In this document: in pieces, positions 24,706-38,783 of the stretch
Position numbering within the stretch: position 1 is the first letter of the stretch
Layout: each line of letters starts with the position of its first letter
Assembly: GCA_003993805.1 (NCBI GenBank)
Contig: RSEF01000031.1
Coordinates: 49,925,530 to 49,989,529 of the forward strand
DNA from: Himantopus leucocephalus
Lineage: Eukaryota; Chordata; Aves; Charadriiformes; Recurvirostridae
Direction: 5' to 3'
Length of the DNA stretch: 64,000 nucleotides
The notes under the pieces: generated by a model
Databases searched by the model: none
What the model saw: the letters and a program-made list of their open reading frames with translations, nothing else
Told to the model about the DNA's origin: nothing
Translations under genes and position numbers: made by a program

Positions 24706-26469
24706 GAAAACTTCAGACCCTTTAGAAACACCACCACACAACGCTTTAAGCTCTCTCTGTTGGAAATTTCAGGCCATCTTACAAAATAGAAAACCAGAAG
24801 GGAGAGCAAACGTGAGGTTCTGAAAAAAGGTAATCCTGGCAGCTTCAAGTGGTAAAAACCACCACCATCCCCACCACCATCCCCATCCCCATCCGTCGCA
24901 CTGAACCTTGGAGAAGGTATCCTCAAGGATGCTAGTTGCTGCCTAGACAGTCTTAAACCAACAGTACCTTTCTGCTACAAATCAGAAGGAAGAGTTGAGA
25001 GATGGCTAATGACTGCTGATTACAAAAACTCATGGAGACTTTCTAATGGGTTCCAGCTTGAACCTGAGCAGGGTCTATATCACAAAGGCAGCACCAAGTC
25101 AGAGAAGAGGTTAATCTTACAGCAGCTGTGAGGAACAAACATCGGGTACAGTTGAATGGACTTAAATTTGATGTTTTCACCATGCATCATGCTGAAAGCA
25201 GGATGAAGCATTTTGTAAGGAATTCTACTCCACCATTTCTACATTTTTCTTTAAAATTCAGGAATTGCAGAAAGACGCAGAAAAACACAAACTGCTAGTT
25301 TGAGCTCACATATCAAAAGAAACTGAAACACAATGTGTGTCTGTCTCCTTTTTTTGTCTCTATGGGATATGGAAGTGAGAGAGACCACCTACCCACCAGC
25401 AAAGAGCATTTTCAAGTGCAGACATTAATACACTGGCAAGACACACACCCCATGTGTATGGTGCAAAGCAAGATTTGCACGTTTCCATCATGACCAGCTA
25501 AGGCAATGCATTCCATAATCCTTTTTACTTTCAAACAGCACAAGGAGAAAATTTAGAGGAGAACAGAGGTGGAGTGACAGAGGAGTTACCAAATCCACTA
25601 ACTCAAAAACAGAACAGGAAGTCTGGGAAAAAAAACCCAAAACATCCAAACACAACCACCATGAAACGAATCCATAAATCCCACAAGCCCTCGAACATAT
25701 TCACAACCAATCTCTTGAGACCACACTGCCCACAGATAATGTGACTTCTAAAATACCCTTACTAATGCAATGCTAACCTCACCAAACAGATTATTAAAAT
25801 GTTATTGTCTGACTAATTTGCATTTACAACCTCTTCTTAAAATATATGGCTTTAATGCTTAATATGGAGAAGAGGTATTCTCATTTTCCTTATAAGCAGA
25901 CAGCTTCCAAAACATTGGGCAAAAGAGATTCTCAAAGCCACAGTTCTAAAAGCCCAAGGTGAAGTTTCAAATTGTCTTCAACATCCTTCTCTACACTTAC
26001 AAATGCGTGAGAACATCAGACACAGTTGCATTAGATTTCTAGGTTTTTAAAAATCCAAAACAAAAGATAATTGTGCTTGTTGAACAACAGTCATTACAGA
26101 ATTTGGCAGCAGCCAAAGTAGTACAAATCATTATATTTAAGTTTAGTTTTAAAGCTTCAAAATACAAAATTAATTGTGAAGCCCAAGGCACTGACCTCAA
26201 AATTGAGCTTCTGTGGTTTGACTACCCATCCGTTATATCTTGAGATGGAGTCAGCAGAGCTTCTAGAAGTTAAGAATATGCACATGCACAACCACAACTG
26301 AAAAGGTCAGTCAGACCACACACACTACGTGAACTTCCAGCTCTGTATTAGCAACTTTGCATGTAAAACAAAGAAATGTCCAGTTCTCCAAGCCTTCCTC
26401 CAGTCAGATGATCAGAGGCACCTTCATCCCTACCTCGTAACACACAGGTTGCGCACACAGCTTTCATTT
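24706..26469 (-). other. ZNF462 intron 1, segment between gap and CR1
   Basis: Mostly AT-rich intronic DNA. Apart from the short CCAC/CCAT repeat nothing is recognisable on either strand. Confidence 0.7.
24859..24894 (+). repeat. (CCACCAT/CCCCAT)n short tandem repeat
   Basis: Imperfect tandem units of CCACCATCC and CCCATC just after the second gap. Confidence 0.75.
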
Positions 26470-26710
26470 TACTGTGCCAAGGTGGAGCTGAAAGAAATTT
26501 CTTCACCGAAAGTATTATCAAGCACTGGAACAGGCTGCCCAGGGAAGTGGTTGAGTTACCATCCCTGGAGGTGTTTAAAAGATGTATTTAAAAGATGTAG
26601 ATGTGGTGCTTAGGGACCTGGTTTAGTGGTGGACCTGGCACTGCTAGGTTAATGGCTGGATGATCTTAAAAGTCTTTTCCAACCTAAATGATTCTATGAT
26701 TCTGTGATGT
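26470..26710 (+). mobile_element. CR1 LINE, 5'-truncated 3' end
   Basis: It contains the hallmark CR1 3' segments CACTGGAACAGGCTGCCC, CATCCCTGGAGGTGTTTAAA and GATGATCTTAAAAG...TTTTCCAACC, and ends in the ATTCTATGATTCTGTGATG tail. It carries no open frame and is a dead copy, antisense to ZNF462. CR1 is the dominant LINE of birds and other sauropsids, so it supports an avian source. The 5' boundary is approximate. Confidence 0.9.
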
Positions 26711-26799
26711 TACGTATCCCATCTTACCAGCAGAAACACTGCCAAACCCCTTTCAAACTGGACAAAGTCCCCCTAGAGATTCAGTGTGTGTCAGGGCCC

Positions 26800-27150
26800 T
26801 CAGGGCACCCACAAGGCCTCACTCTTCCTGAACAGCCCTCTTGCAGCTCCCGCAAAGGACACTATTTCACTCCATGGCACCATCAGCCCCTGCCCCAGCA
26901 ATGCCCCAGCAAACCCAGTCTCCAGCTCCCCACAGCCTTGTCCATGGCTCCGCCAAGCCAGGCCCACCTGCAGGCCCGCTGCCCAGCCAGGCTCCAGGGA
27001 GGTTCTCAATGCCGGGGGCTGAGGCTGCTCCTGGGCCTGCCCTGCTCCGGGCTGGGGACGGGCCCTGGCTGCCAGGCCCTCATCTGCCTCTTCATGGGGA
27101 GCCCTTGTGGCTCCGGCGTGGTGCACTGCATCAAAGCAGATCAGCATGAA
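26800..27150. other. GC-rich island within intron 1
   Basis: About 350 bp of strongly GC-rich, CpG-moderate DNA between AT-rich flanks, starting about 90 bp after the CR1 tail. Both strands have open frames (for example 26704-27351 plus and 26800-27174 minus), but these look like composition effects: Pro/Ala/Gly/Gln-rich with no domain. It could be an unannotated repeat, a retroposed fragment or a regulatory island. Confidence 0.5.
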
Positions 27151-30100
27151 CATCTTAGCAGAGGCTGGTATCACACACCAGAGTCATCTTTTTCCTTCAA
27201 AATATGCAGGAAGCTTCAGTGTTGGTCTAATCTCCCCACCGCCTTTTCCTTGCTGTTGGAAATCAACTTACCAGAAATAAAGTACCAAACACTACAGCAA
27301 CGCAATTCACAAGCAACTAACTACAGACATGATGAGTTTTCAAAATTCTGATGAGCAACACCACAGGCATTTTTCCTTGCCAGAGAAGCCTGGGATTTAC
27401 GAGGCACCAGTGCCTATACCTGCAGTCCTGAGGATCTTCCAGCCATGCCACCAGCGCTCCTGGCCAGGTTCAGCTCATGTACGACGGAGCTACTGCTCTG
27501 ATGTCGGATTTGGGGTTGCTTTGACCCTTTTTTTTTTGTTTTTTTAAACACTTTTTGTAACATAAGGTCACAACAGGGAAAACGAGGACTAAACAAGTAA
27601 AATGACAGGAGCAATGCAAAAAGCCTGTTCTAAGTGGAGGAAGACAGCCTCATCGTTCATTTATGCAAAACCTCGTAATTAATGAGGAATTCAATGAATA
27701 AGTTCAGCTCTCAACTACAGTCAGGCAAACCTACTCAACTCATGAGTCTTTTTCAATGACCAAATTGCAGTCAAGCTACTGGATTCTTGGTCCTCTGAGG
27801 GTTTTCTTTGGAGTTACTCCTCCAAGCTGGTATCAAAATAAATTAAATTGAAATACCATTTATTTTTTCACTTTATTTTTTTTTATTTGATAGAACTGGA
27901 TTTTGATAGAACTCCATGGGTTGGGTTTCAACTGTCCACTCCAATACACTTACTTTGTCGCTTGTGTTTTCATGTAAAGGACTTAACGGTTAAATTTTAT
28001 CACCGGTTACATCTTCTGTTATCAAGATCTCCATACCAATGTCCAGTTTTGGGCCATTTCTTACATTTTGTATCTCAACAGTTATACCCATGAGAGAAAT
28101 ATGTTAGCTGATACATGTCACCCATTTCTTCCAATAAACATCTCTGTTGACCTACATGGAAATATGTATTACAATAGAAGGTATTTTCAGGAAAGAACTT
28201 CTATTAGAGATGCGTTACAACTCAACAGTAAAAACAATGATCTCAACTGAGCAGAGAAATGTACTTACGCAGCCATCTGGACGACTACTTGAACCTGAAG
28301 TGGGCTCCAGGTAAGATTCCACAAAAGGAGGTCTTCCTACTACACATTCTTTGTACATTATATTCCAAACTGTTCAGAAATCTCCTGGTCACAGAAAACA
28401 GGACGACCAACTTTGTTTATCCCTACACAGTTACTATTTACTTATGTTCCTGAATACACGCATTCATTTAGCATACTGATACCATACTATGGATGACTGT
28501 AAAGCTACTGCATGGCTTGCAAAATCTTCTACACTTGAAAGGAAATATAAACCACATTTTTCTTAAACCTTGTGGAAGAGAGGCTACACAGTGCTAGAAG
28601 CTGCCAGAAGCATAGATGGGTTTTTCAGTTCAAGCAGAGAACAAGGATTCACAGAAGCTCTGGTTATTTTTCTTTTGGGGAACTTAATACATAAACACAT
28701 AAATGACCTGAAACAGGTCCAAATGATGAATACATTGCTATCTGCTCAACCAGTTCTCCAAGACTATGACTTTTCAAAAAATGGGGAAAAAAACCCAGAC
28801 AAACACTCACAAAAAACCAAAACAGAAAAACATGATGCACAGCTACTGAACATTAACGCATATTAGCCATCTCACTGTAAGACCCTAGCAGAATAAAGGC
28901 ACACCGTTGATTTTGCAAAGAGGTATGAAAGAAAGGAGAATCAGAGAATCACAGATAGGAGAACAATGTCAGCTTCTGAGAGGTATCTTGAGGAAAAGAT
29001 TGCAGTCCCCAGCCTCAAGCAGACACAGCAAACTGTAAGTTATCTCACTGCAGAAAACAACATTCCCTAGCAAGGAAGACAGAAGTCCAAGATGGAATAC
29101 TTGTTCTTACACCCACGTGTTACTTGCAAGGAAATCAAATCAACAAAGACAATTCAGATATAAGTAACCCAACTACAAAGAACATCAGGCTGGGGCTTTA
29201 CTGATTCAAGCTACCTAAATGCTGACCACTCCTTTTTCATTTCTCACAAATAATATCCCTTCTTCTTATTTCTCTGGGCTCCTGGAGTGTACATATATAT
29301 CAGTTCTTTTTTAAAAAATAAAGAGGCCATCTAAATGCCTGGAGGATATTTTCAAACTTCAAACTTTTAAAATAAAAGCAGATTGCAAATAAAATGCCAC
29401 AACTTAATTAAAAGACAAATTGAGAGAGTCACACAAAGTATGATTGCGACATTTTTTGTCTTCCCTTCCTGAAGGTTAGCTGTGAGGCATTACAGTACAG
29501 AGCATGGGCAACTGAGTCTTAGGATGAAAAACTTTGCCTATAAGAAGACTTTCGAATATTGAATGCTTTTGCTCCAAGCAAGTCTAGGATGGGTTTTTCT
29601 GATCTTCTGAATTACTTTCATGGCACGTTATAATCCCTACAGCAGTCAGAAAGACTCTAAATGTATATGTGGATCTAAACAACTGAATGGTCAGAGTAGG
29701 ACTTTTTCCCTTATTAAGTATGGCAGGTACTTAATTTACTGTGCAAAAGTAGTTGTGGAGGTGCAAATACAGACACACAGACAGTTTTGACCAGTTTTCC
29801 TGTGGTTCACCAGAGTCAATAAAGAGAATACTGCTTTGGCCATGCGTTACAAGAAGATGCAGCAACAATTTTACTAGGAAGGGGGGAATTTTGATCAGAT
29901 AAGCTCCTTCTTTTACACAATAAACTTAGTTTCCTTTCCTATCAGAAGGTGAAGAAGAGGAAGAAAATGAAAACACCAAAAAGCATTAAACCATTTTCCC
30001 AGTCAAAACCTGTAAAGAAAATATCTGTTTAAATCCTTCCACGGTTTTAGAGGAAGATCAAGCAGTACAGGGCAAAACTGTAGAGTAGAAATGTGGTCTG

Positions 30101-32397
30101 CCACTTGGTTCCCATACTAAATGCTCACAGGAGACAAGCCGGGTCATCCCACCTCAATGTCGCAACCCAACCTCTGCATAGACAAAGGTGTTCAAGAGGC
30201 AAGTGGGCTGGCCCAACCTAGGAAAACAGATATCGGAGCCAAGCAACTTGGCTTTTGTACCCCGCTCCTTAGTGCTCCCCATATGGCATAATGCAACTGA
30301 AAGCAGTGGGTCTGGGGTTTCTAATTTCCAGCCAAATGTATTGTTAATTACCTCAAGAAATCCAGTTCCTGTGATTTAAGAGAAGTGCACTCCCCTGTGT
30401 ACACGGACTTGGGAGAGGAAGATGTCAGTAGGTGGTGCTGAAGAACACAGCAGCACCCTGCCTGGGCACTCCAGAAACAACCTAATTCCTTCTCATGCAT
30501 TGCAAATAACATCTTCTAGGAGCTCTTTACACAAAGGATGCATTACCAGCCTCACCCTGGAAGAAGCAGGGGGAGGAGCAGGCTCCTCAGCCTGGCATAA
30601 CCCCAGCAAAGATCTTTCTTGCCAAGAAAAGTCAGAGCTGCTATAAAGGGGGTCCTGCCAGTAGCAAATCAGATATGACAAACTCAACCACATACCCTGC
30701 TACACCATGAACTGAAGTGGGAAAGAGCAAAGCTCTGACTGCAGACAGAAGAGATTATCTCCTGATGGCCATCTGCCCTTAAATGAACCCTAAAACAGCC
30801 TTGCGCAGCCCGTGGTGCCTTTAAAACTAATCTTGCCATTCACCTCGAACTGCATGCTCCATTCAACAGTGCTGCAGCTGGTAAGTTGCGAGCATGCTTT
30901 AGAGAGCGCCAATGTTAGTTTGCAAGGAGCATGGTGCTTTTACAGAGGCTAAATACAGCTCATAAACTGGTGACAGAGCTAAACCACGGGAACGCATGAA
31001 CTGCTGGATTATTTTAGGGGCCACAGAATTTTAATCTTAGAGATTTGAGATTAGACCAGCCAACACAGCTGGTTCAAAACACAAGCAGGCACTCTCAATG
31101 TAGTCACAGAAGTAGAAATCAAGTCACTAGCACTCAGAAACCACAAATGCCAAGGGAAAAGCTGTGCTTTGGGACTGCTACTGAAAAATGTCTTCAAGAA
31201 CGCAAAATAAAGAGACATTATCACCATCTTGAAAGACAGATGTGAAAAGATGCTTTGCTGGACACATGTTACTCCTTTAAGTGCAGAGGCTGGACCCATG
31301 TCATAGCAGTTGTGACAGAGACTGAACTCAGCTGAGGAGTAATCTTTTAGCCAGAGATCATTTGCACAATACAGTGCCCAGTTTGGTAGACATTCAAGAC
31401 TCAGTAAGTAAGAGAAATTCACAGGGCAGTCGAGAACCAAAGAAACATTGCGTGGATCAGATCCAAGCAAGCCAAAGCCCACTGCCTGCCTTTTGTCACC
31501 AATATGAGCTCAGCTTAGCAGACCCTGCGGATGATGCAGCCCTCTTCCTCAGTTCATCCTGAGATCTTACATGCTCCAGAGGTAATCCTTTAAAGGGTTA
31601 ACCCCATGCGGAGAGTATGTGGAGAGGATGAAAAAGGGCATTCAGAGGAATGAGTTTAACCCTATAAAACCAAAGCACCAGAAGTTATGTTCTGTACCAG
31701 CAAACAAAGCTGAATAGAACAGCACATCACCTCATGCAGACCCAAAACGACCTCATCTACAACTCTAATTATAAAGGAGGATCCACGGCTGAAACCCTAC
31801 TGGAGGACAAGGAAATGCTGATTAACAAAGTCTAAAGATTGTTCTGTTTTCCCAGTCTACTCCTCAGAAACACTCCTTTGAGAAGCTCCACTAACATCCT
31901 AGCTATTTTAACGCTGCCTTTGTCTCCAGCTATCCCTCCCCTTCCCCCAAGCTTCCTGCAATATTTGACATTTGCTGGGCAGCAAGCAGAAGCCTCTCTG
32001 TCAGCCAGTTAATTTCCTCAGGTAATACAAATCCATCACTGACCCATTTATAATGCCAGACAGAATACACAGTTTTATTTGCCCACTGACTCACTCACAG
32101 TATGGCAGCCAGCATCTCTGCCCCAGGTAGAATGTATACTTTTCCAGCATTTGACAGATCTCAGACTAGTGATTACCACTAGGCTGCCACCCTTGCCCCT
32201 GCCACGCCTCCTGAAAGATCTTTTCCACCTGTGCCAGTGAAGATCCTCTGTCTGTCTGGGATGGTGGCAGAAAGATGCTGGTGCTATCACTGATGGCTGA
32301 AAAGTGAAACTGCTGAAAAGGAGGAACAACAACTTGCAGCTAACATGTTGTCCAAAACACTTTATTTTGTCCCAAATAACTATACATATACATGTAT

Positions 32398-32410
32398 ACA
32401 CACACACACA
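32398..32410 (+). repeat. (CA)n microsatellite
   Basis: Six to seven CA units adjoining a TATACATGTATA palindrome-like stretch. Confidence 0.75.
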
Positions 32411-34741
32411 GAGTCCATTGGCTTACATGTTGGGATGGAATATATACACACTGGAATGCAATATCCTGGTTCCAAATGAGAACCTTGCTTCTTTTACTCC
32501 CCCTTCAACCTCCATCTCCACCCACTTGGTCCTTCCAGGAAACAAGTTTTTGCAGTTGGTATAATATATAAAGCCCAAGTACAAAATATTAAAATAGCAC
32601 ACTGGCTCAATCATCATCATTTGTGTGAAACACAGATAGCAGATAGTCCCTAGAAGAAACTACGTGGAACATCTACAATGCATTTCAAGGTTCGGTTGGG
32701 GAATTCAGAGTGATCCTAGGATTATGGATCACAATACCTATGAATTGACCAAGGTTAATGGAAGTTCTCCAGCCAGAAAGTGTTTGGATCAAAGAGGCAC
32801 TTGAAACTATTGCATTAAAACCAGGAAAAAGATGCTATTCTCTGTCTATAAAAGAAACACACTTTGTTATGCATGTAATAATGAAGAACAATCTCCCTTC
32901 ACAAAAAATCAAAAAACCCAATCCATTGTTAGCCTTATGTCTTGTCTTCCCAATAATAAACAGTCCTTCTCTCCTGACTACTCTGGACACACTCAAATTA
33001 AGGAGAAAACTATTATTAAAGCTGAGTTGTAGCAAAAGTGGTAAGATGTTGAAGCCCCTAATAGAGTTCTTCTGTCCTAGTTTAATCCTTTTTGCTTTAA
33101 ATAAGCTGTTCAAGGGTCAGCCATTAAGATCCAATTTCTTTTTCTTCCTTCTAAGAAATACCCAAACAGGAAATGGACCATAAAGAAGAAAAAATAACTA
33201 TGACATTCTTTGTAATAAGGCCCATGGCTAAGCAGGCCTGAGATTATAACCAACTGCATCCTTCAAAAGCTACAATCCTTGCAAGTATGTAGACATTACA
33301 GAACTATTGTGGCTTTTTTCTCTTCTGCAAGTCCATTACACAACACCTTGTTTTTTTTCTGCTGTTTCAAATGCTTTACATTTAACCATTTAAAATTGAA
33401 AAATATTCAAGCATTTTAAATAACTAGGAAGGTAACAAAATCCAATTTTAGAACAAAATAATCAGTTCCCATTGTCATAAATTACTCTTTATTTTGAAGA
33501 AAGTGGAACCATCCTCTCTTTACCCTAAAGATATAGGGTGAAAGTTGATAAAAGATAAACTAGTTGCCAAAACCTTATCCCAGAATATGTAAACAATTGC
33601 CAAACCACATATAAAGAAAACTGTGTCTTGTCATTAAGGAAAGTTCAGTTCAAGACTAGTTCATCAACATAAAGAGTATCTCTTTGAAAAAAAAAATTAA
33701 TGGGAGACCATGAATATCCTGTTCTTATATTTTCCAGCCACGCGCTCCTTCTATTTAACCTAGCGAATTAAACTAACAACTTCTTATAATTTACAAATAG
33801 TTCATTAAAGATTTTAGGTACCTCAGGTCATCACCAGTTTGAAACCTAGCCATCATGTTGTATTCAAACAGTCTGAAAGAAGATTGCATATCTTCATTAT
33901 GGAAAAAGAAAAGCATAGGACAGTCCACTTCAGAGAAAGTCTCAGATAAATTAGTTTCCTTATCCTTTGGAATTCTGTGTAACGTGGAAACTGAATGCAA
34001 ATGCTTGATTTTTGTAAGAGGCAGGATGTAGAAAACTCAACACAGTCCCCAGACAGCGCTCAGTCTAAAGCAAGGTGAAGACTGTAAGAGATTTTCAGTT
34101 TTCCTAGCCTAAGAGAAGAGACTTCTTGGGTAAATTCAAGGTTGAAGGACTTTTTTAGAAAGTGCTTATGTATGTGCCTAGTCAAAGATGGAACCTTCTC
34201 CAAACAGGAAAAAAATACCCTGAAAAAAACACCAAGATACTTAGACAAATTCAAGAAAAAAGGCAGCCCAGTGGCACCTTAGACTTCACCATGATTTTGG
34301 TTTTGCACATAAATACTAAGTGACAAAGAGAAGCCTGAAGAGAAGCATTATATAAACAGCCAAGAAATGGCTTTCTCATAAGCTTTGTTCTCAGATAATC
34401 TCTTATTTCATTGCAAATCCAGTTATGTTATTGGAAATTCATGGGACAGTGGCTCTTCAGGACAATTATTCTGCTTTTGGCTACAACCAGAAGCCCATCC
34501 ATGCCTGGCTGTAGGAAGGCAGTCTGGACAGCAGTTCTCCTCTCTCCCCACTAGCCACTGCTTTAGCTGCAGAGAGATTAACTGCTCCAGGGATATTCCC
34601 TCTGGAATGGAGGGGACAGAACATCTTGACTGGCAACAGTGCCACAACCAAAACACAAAAATACAATGAGGTCATTGTATATGTGCACATGGAGCAGATC
34701 CATTTTGTTCTGAAGGATCCACTTGGTGTTACTGGTCTCAC

Positions 34742-34788
34742 TAGAAGTAATGTTCAGAAAGTAATGTTCAGAAGTAATGTTCTGAAAG
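34742..34788 (+). repeat. tandem triplication of a 14 bp unit
   Basis: Three consecutive copies of roughly GAAGTAATGTTCAG, the third with one mismatch (TTCTG). Confidence 0.8.
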
Positions 34789-37700
34789 CAAAGGAAGGGT
34801 AGTCTGGCTCAACAAAGAGAAAGAATATTCGCCTATGGTAATGACAAAGACACACTACCATGTTCTGTAGTTCCAAAACAAAGGGATAAATAATTGCAAT
34901 TGGTTCTATTGATGATTATAGAACCACTTAAAAAAAAGGAACCAAAGTTTACCTTAAAGGGAAGAAACTTACAAACTTTCCAACTTACTGCTTTTCCAAG
35001 AGGTACACATAAATACTTTAGGTAGTTCAAATGTCCAGTGCAAGAGGTTTTAAAATAAAGCAGGATTACTTCAAAGCAGAACCATATAAAGAAATTATTT
35101 TTTCTTCTTCTTACTAAAGGAACGAAGATGGCAACAAGGAAGTGAGAAAAAAAAAACCCTAAATGAAAAAGACCATAGACTCAACTGTTATAAAATTGTA
35201 TGTCCTCAGATTTATGCTGGTTGAAGGGGACATGATGCATCTTTTCATCTACACATGGTGAGGAGACATGGACAGTTACAGATATAAACAATACATGTTT
35301 CTTTAGTAAGAGTTCAGGTAAGTGAAGAGCCTTTGAGACACAGGATTCAGCAACATGACTTGCTAGTCAGGTGAATCTCCTCCCTGTTTTTTCATCTCAA
35401 AAGAGTCATACATTAACCATATGACACCAAAATACATAGAAGAAATATTTTGGGGCACTTCATTTATGTTAGCCAACATCCTTTAACACTATGGAAGAGA
35501 AAAAAGCAAAGATGTAATACGTTTTGTAGTCCATTCTAGCCTTTTTTTCCCTTTGCAACTCATTTGAATAAAAGACATTTGTACTTTTATATTTGTTTCT
35601 TGAAACAAGCATTCATTCATGCGTGGGTTCTTGTTTGCAGGAATGTATGCAGAGTGAAAGTTTCACATTAATTTAGGACTCCATTGACAAAAGAGTCTAT
35701 GCTAAAAGTATACAATCAGTCCTGCAGAAATTTCATTTTTCCTTCTGCTTTTTATGGAACACCAAAGCAAGACAAAAGACAATATGATATGTTTCAGGTT
35801 TCCATTCATTCAACAAGTTAGCAGAAGTGACTTGCTCTCAGAGACAGAAAAGACTGAAATATGCCCCTGATTTTCAAAGAGCATCAAATTATTGAACAAA
35901 ATCTGAAGACTCACAACCTGTAGGTAATATTTAAGGAACAAAAAGGCAGAATTAAATATATCAAGTAGCAATACTGACAGTCTGTTCCATGCCATCACTA
36001 CCTATTTATTTGACTCATGCAGCTTCAGGCCACACTGTTGTAGGCTCTCTCTGTGTGAAAAGCAAGATGAGTCTCCACGATGGAGAACCTTATTCCTTTA
36101 CCTGGTAATGGAGAAGCACGGGGAAGTGAAGTAGTCTGGCTCCAGGTCACACAGCTTGTCTGTGGCACAGTCAGTAGCACAAAGTGGGTTTCCAGACTCC
36201 AGCCCTTCCCAGTTACGCCACATTACCTTTCTGTGCCCGTGTGCCTGAAATCCCAGTGCTAACTGCCCACAACAACTACAAATGAAAGGTTCTCTAGCAC
36301 AGTGGAAGTTAAAATTTCAGGATCAGGGGTAAATCATATACCACACACAAGGTTATTAACTGGTGCTCTTTATTTATCTTTGTATTTACTTCTTAACTGG
36401 AGTTGCCATTTCCATCTTCCTGCACAGAATCCAGGCCTTTTGCTGTAGAATTTAGGTCAACTAGGCAAAATGTCCGTAGAGCTGAGGAGAAGAATACCAG
36501 GGGAGACACAGTTTAGGGATGGTGAACATGGTCTAACCCTAGTATTACTCGAGATCACAGTGGGAGGAGGGAAATGGAAAAAAGGGTGGCCACAAGAAAA
36601 GGAAGCTTTGTATGGGGGTGAGGAAGGATATTTGTTTTGAAGGATTGAGAGGTAGAAAAACTGAAATTATTATATCGTCTGAGAGGCTTTTCTATTAATA
36701 CAATTTTGCCCAAACCGCTGAATCCTTCTACTTTCTCCCCAAACTCTTCTAAATAATGGGCAACATATTAATAATTCTTCTGTTCTAGAAAACATCTGGA
36801 CAAAAAAAACCATCAAAACTTACTACAAGTCATCAAAGGGAATCTTTTTTATAGCACCTTTATAAAAATATCTGTTAGAGGAACACTGTAGGTCTTCCTC
36901 AATGTCTTCTGTAAGCAGGAGATATTCATGACCAAAGAAGAGGAAGTTTGATTTAATCAGACCTCTCTTTCACACATGCTAGCTGGAGCCACAAAGCGCG
37001 TGCACACTTCCACTCCACCCTGGCTAATAAAATTTATGAGAACAAACCAAGCAATTAGTTTTCACATGCTGACAGTTGCACCTAACCTTCATTGTTAGGA
37101 CATCACCACAAACAAGACCCAGATATTTTATGGATTTTTTTAAAAAAAGTTCAGATTGTAAGAGAATCAAGTCGTATAAAACCTGTAGGCTAGAGCATCA
37201 CCTTCAGTGTACATTCAGCTAGAATGTAAAGCTAGTATGTTTCTTCTGAAAAAACTTCGATAAAATAAGTGTTCCAGTTTGAGATTGTGGATGTTTAAGA
37301 AAACACAGCTTTCCAAAAAAGGTGATTAGCCTGCGCTGAGAGCCATACACAGGCTACCAAGGACTCCTGATCCCATTTAATGTGAACCCAAACTCTGCAG
37401 AAGGAGCTCACAGACACAGAGCAGTCTCTGTAGTAATCCAAGATACTGCTGGCATTCCTGTTGAAGGGAGCATACTGAGCATGCTTCATCCTATGCCTGC
37501 AGAGCAGAACCAGCCTGAGCTCTGCCAAAAGCCAAGTGTGTCATGGGCAGCTGTGACTGTTACTTTGCCTGGGCAGAGATACAAAGTGGTAACACCTCTT
37601 CTTTGTTTTTTTCCCCCCCCTGTAGCTGTCAACTGAGATACACAAACATGCTTGCTGAAGCTGGAAGAAGCCTAGCTAAAAACCCAGTTTGCAATTACTA

Positions 37701-38762
37701 TGCATTTACATCTGGGGATCAGGGTTTTTTCTGGAAACTGCATCTGCCCACTCCATGCAGTGAAAAACGTAGGCTCCAATCTTTCAGCGCACTAGCTTTA
37801 GGCGGCATACAGGCAGGTAAGACTGTGCACAGCTGCAACCTGCACACAGTTTATGTCATGTCACGTGAGAGAAGTACACTTCCTACTGCTTCACACTGAG
37901 CCACTGGAGGAACCCTGACTTCCCACCCTTGGCAGCCCAGTTCACAATTATCAAGCAAAGTCTGGAAGTTGATATGACATCAGCATTTTGGGGACGCAGG
38001 CAAAAAAGGGTTAAATAGTTCAACTACTTCATCCCTGTTTACCTTCACAAGTGATCAAGAATTGTATCTTCCAGTTTTCTTAGACTGTTTGTCTGAGTAG
38101 TGTCCCCTTTTCTTTCAAAAGATCACTCGTTTCTAACATAACTTATCTCGCCTTCCAAGCTGTATTGCTGGCATTAAACCTTAAATTTCTGCTTTTCTGC
38201 CATAAATCATTCCTCCTGGTCTATCTGCTACCTCCTCTGTAAGCCCCTCCTTATCCAGGTCTTCTGGAAAGATGAGAACTGATCATCTGCTATTTCCACA
38301 GCCTAGCAGAGAATGATGCTGGTCATGTGTATCTTTAAAGTAGCTCTGAAGTCAAAGGAGTTGGTATTTCATTTCTTCTTAAGATATTTGGTGTGCTGGT
38401 CCCTCAGCACTCAGTATGAAAAAAAAAGCCACTGCTTTTATCTCTTAAGAGAGGAGCACATTTTCAGAAAAGACTGCTCTGCCCAGAACCATTACTGAGT
38501 AGGGCAGAGAAAATGAGGGACAGAAAAAGGAGGGCTGGGAGGGGGCTAGAGCAGACACCAGTAGGACACGTCATCTGGTCTTACTGTCTCTCAATCGTGC
38601 TGGTGACGTGAGGCCTCCAATGCACTCCAGAAACTGGTATCTGAGGCTGCAGAAGTCTTACATTTCTTTTTCTTTTTGAAGAGCAAGACTTCCTTTTTGG
38701 TACTCATTGTCCATTGCTCTGAACTCAGTAACTGATATAACTGTGGTCAGTCAAGATACTGA

Positions 38763-38783
38763 GTGTGTGTGTCTGTGTGTGTA
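38763..38783 (+). repeat. (TG)n microsatellite, interrupted
   Basis: GTGTGTGT, CT, GTGTGTGTA within intron 1. Confidence 0.75.

Noticed and set aside
26704..27351. 215-codon plus-strand frame and 124-codon minus-strand frame in the GC-rich island
   Set aside because: Composition-driven, no domain, and no splice or start context.
28930..29030. Possible antisense CR1 scrap (AGAGAATCACAGATAGG...)
   Set aside because: Only a few words resemble the CR1 tail; too diverged to call by eye.
34260..34290. CCCAGTGGCACCTTAGAC, resembling the edge of a reptile interspersed repeat, also partly at 5167
   Set aside because: Only about 12 bases match between the sites, and nothing further supports an element.
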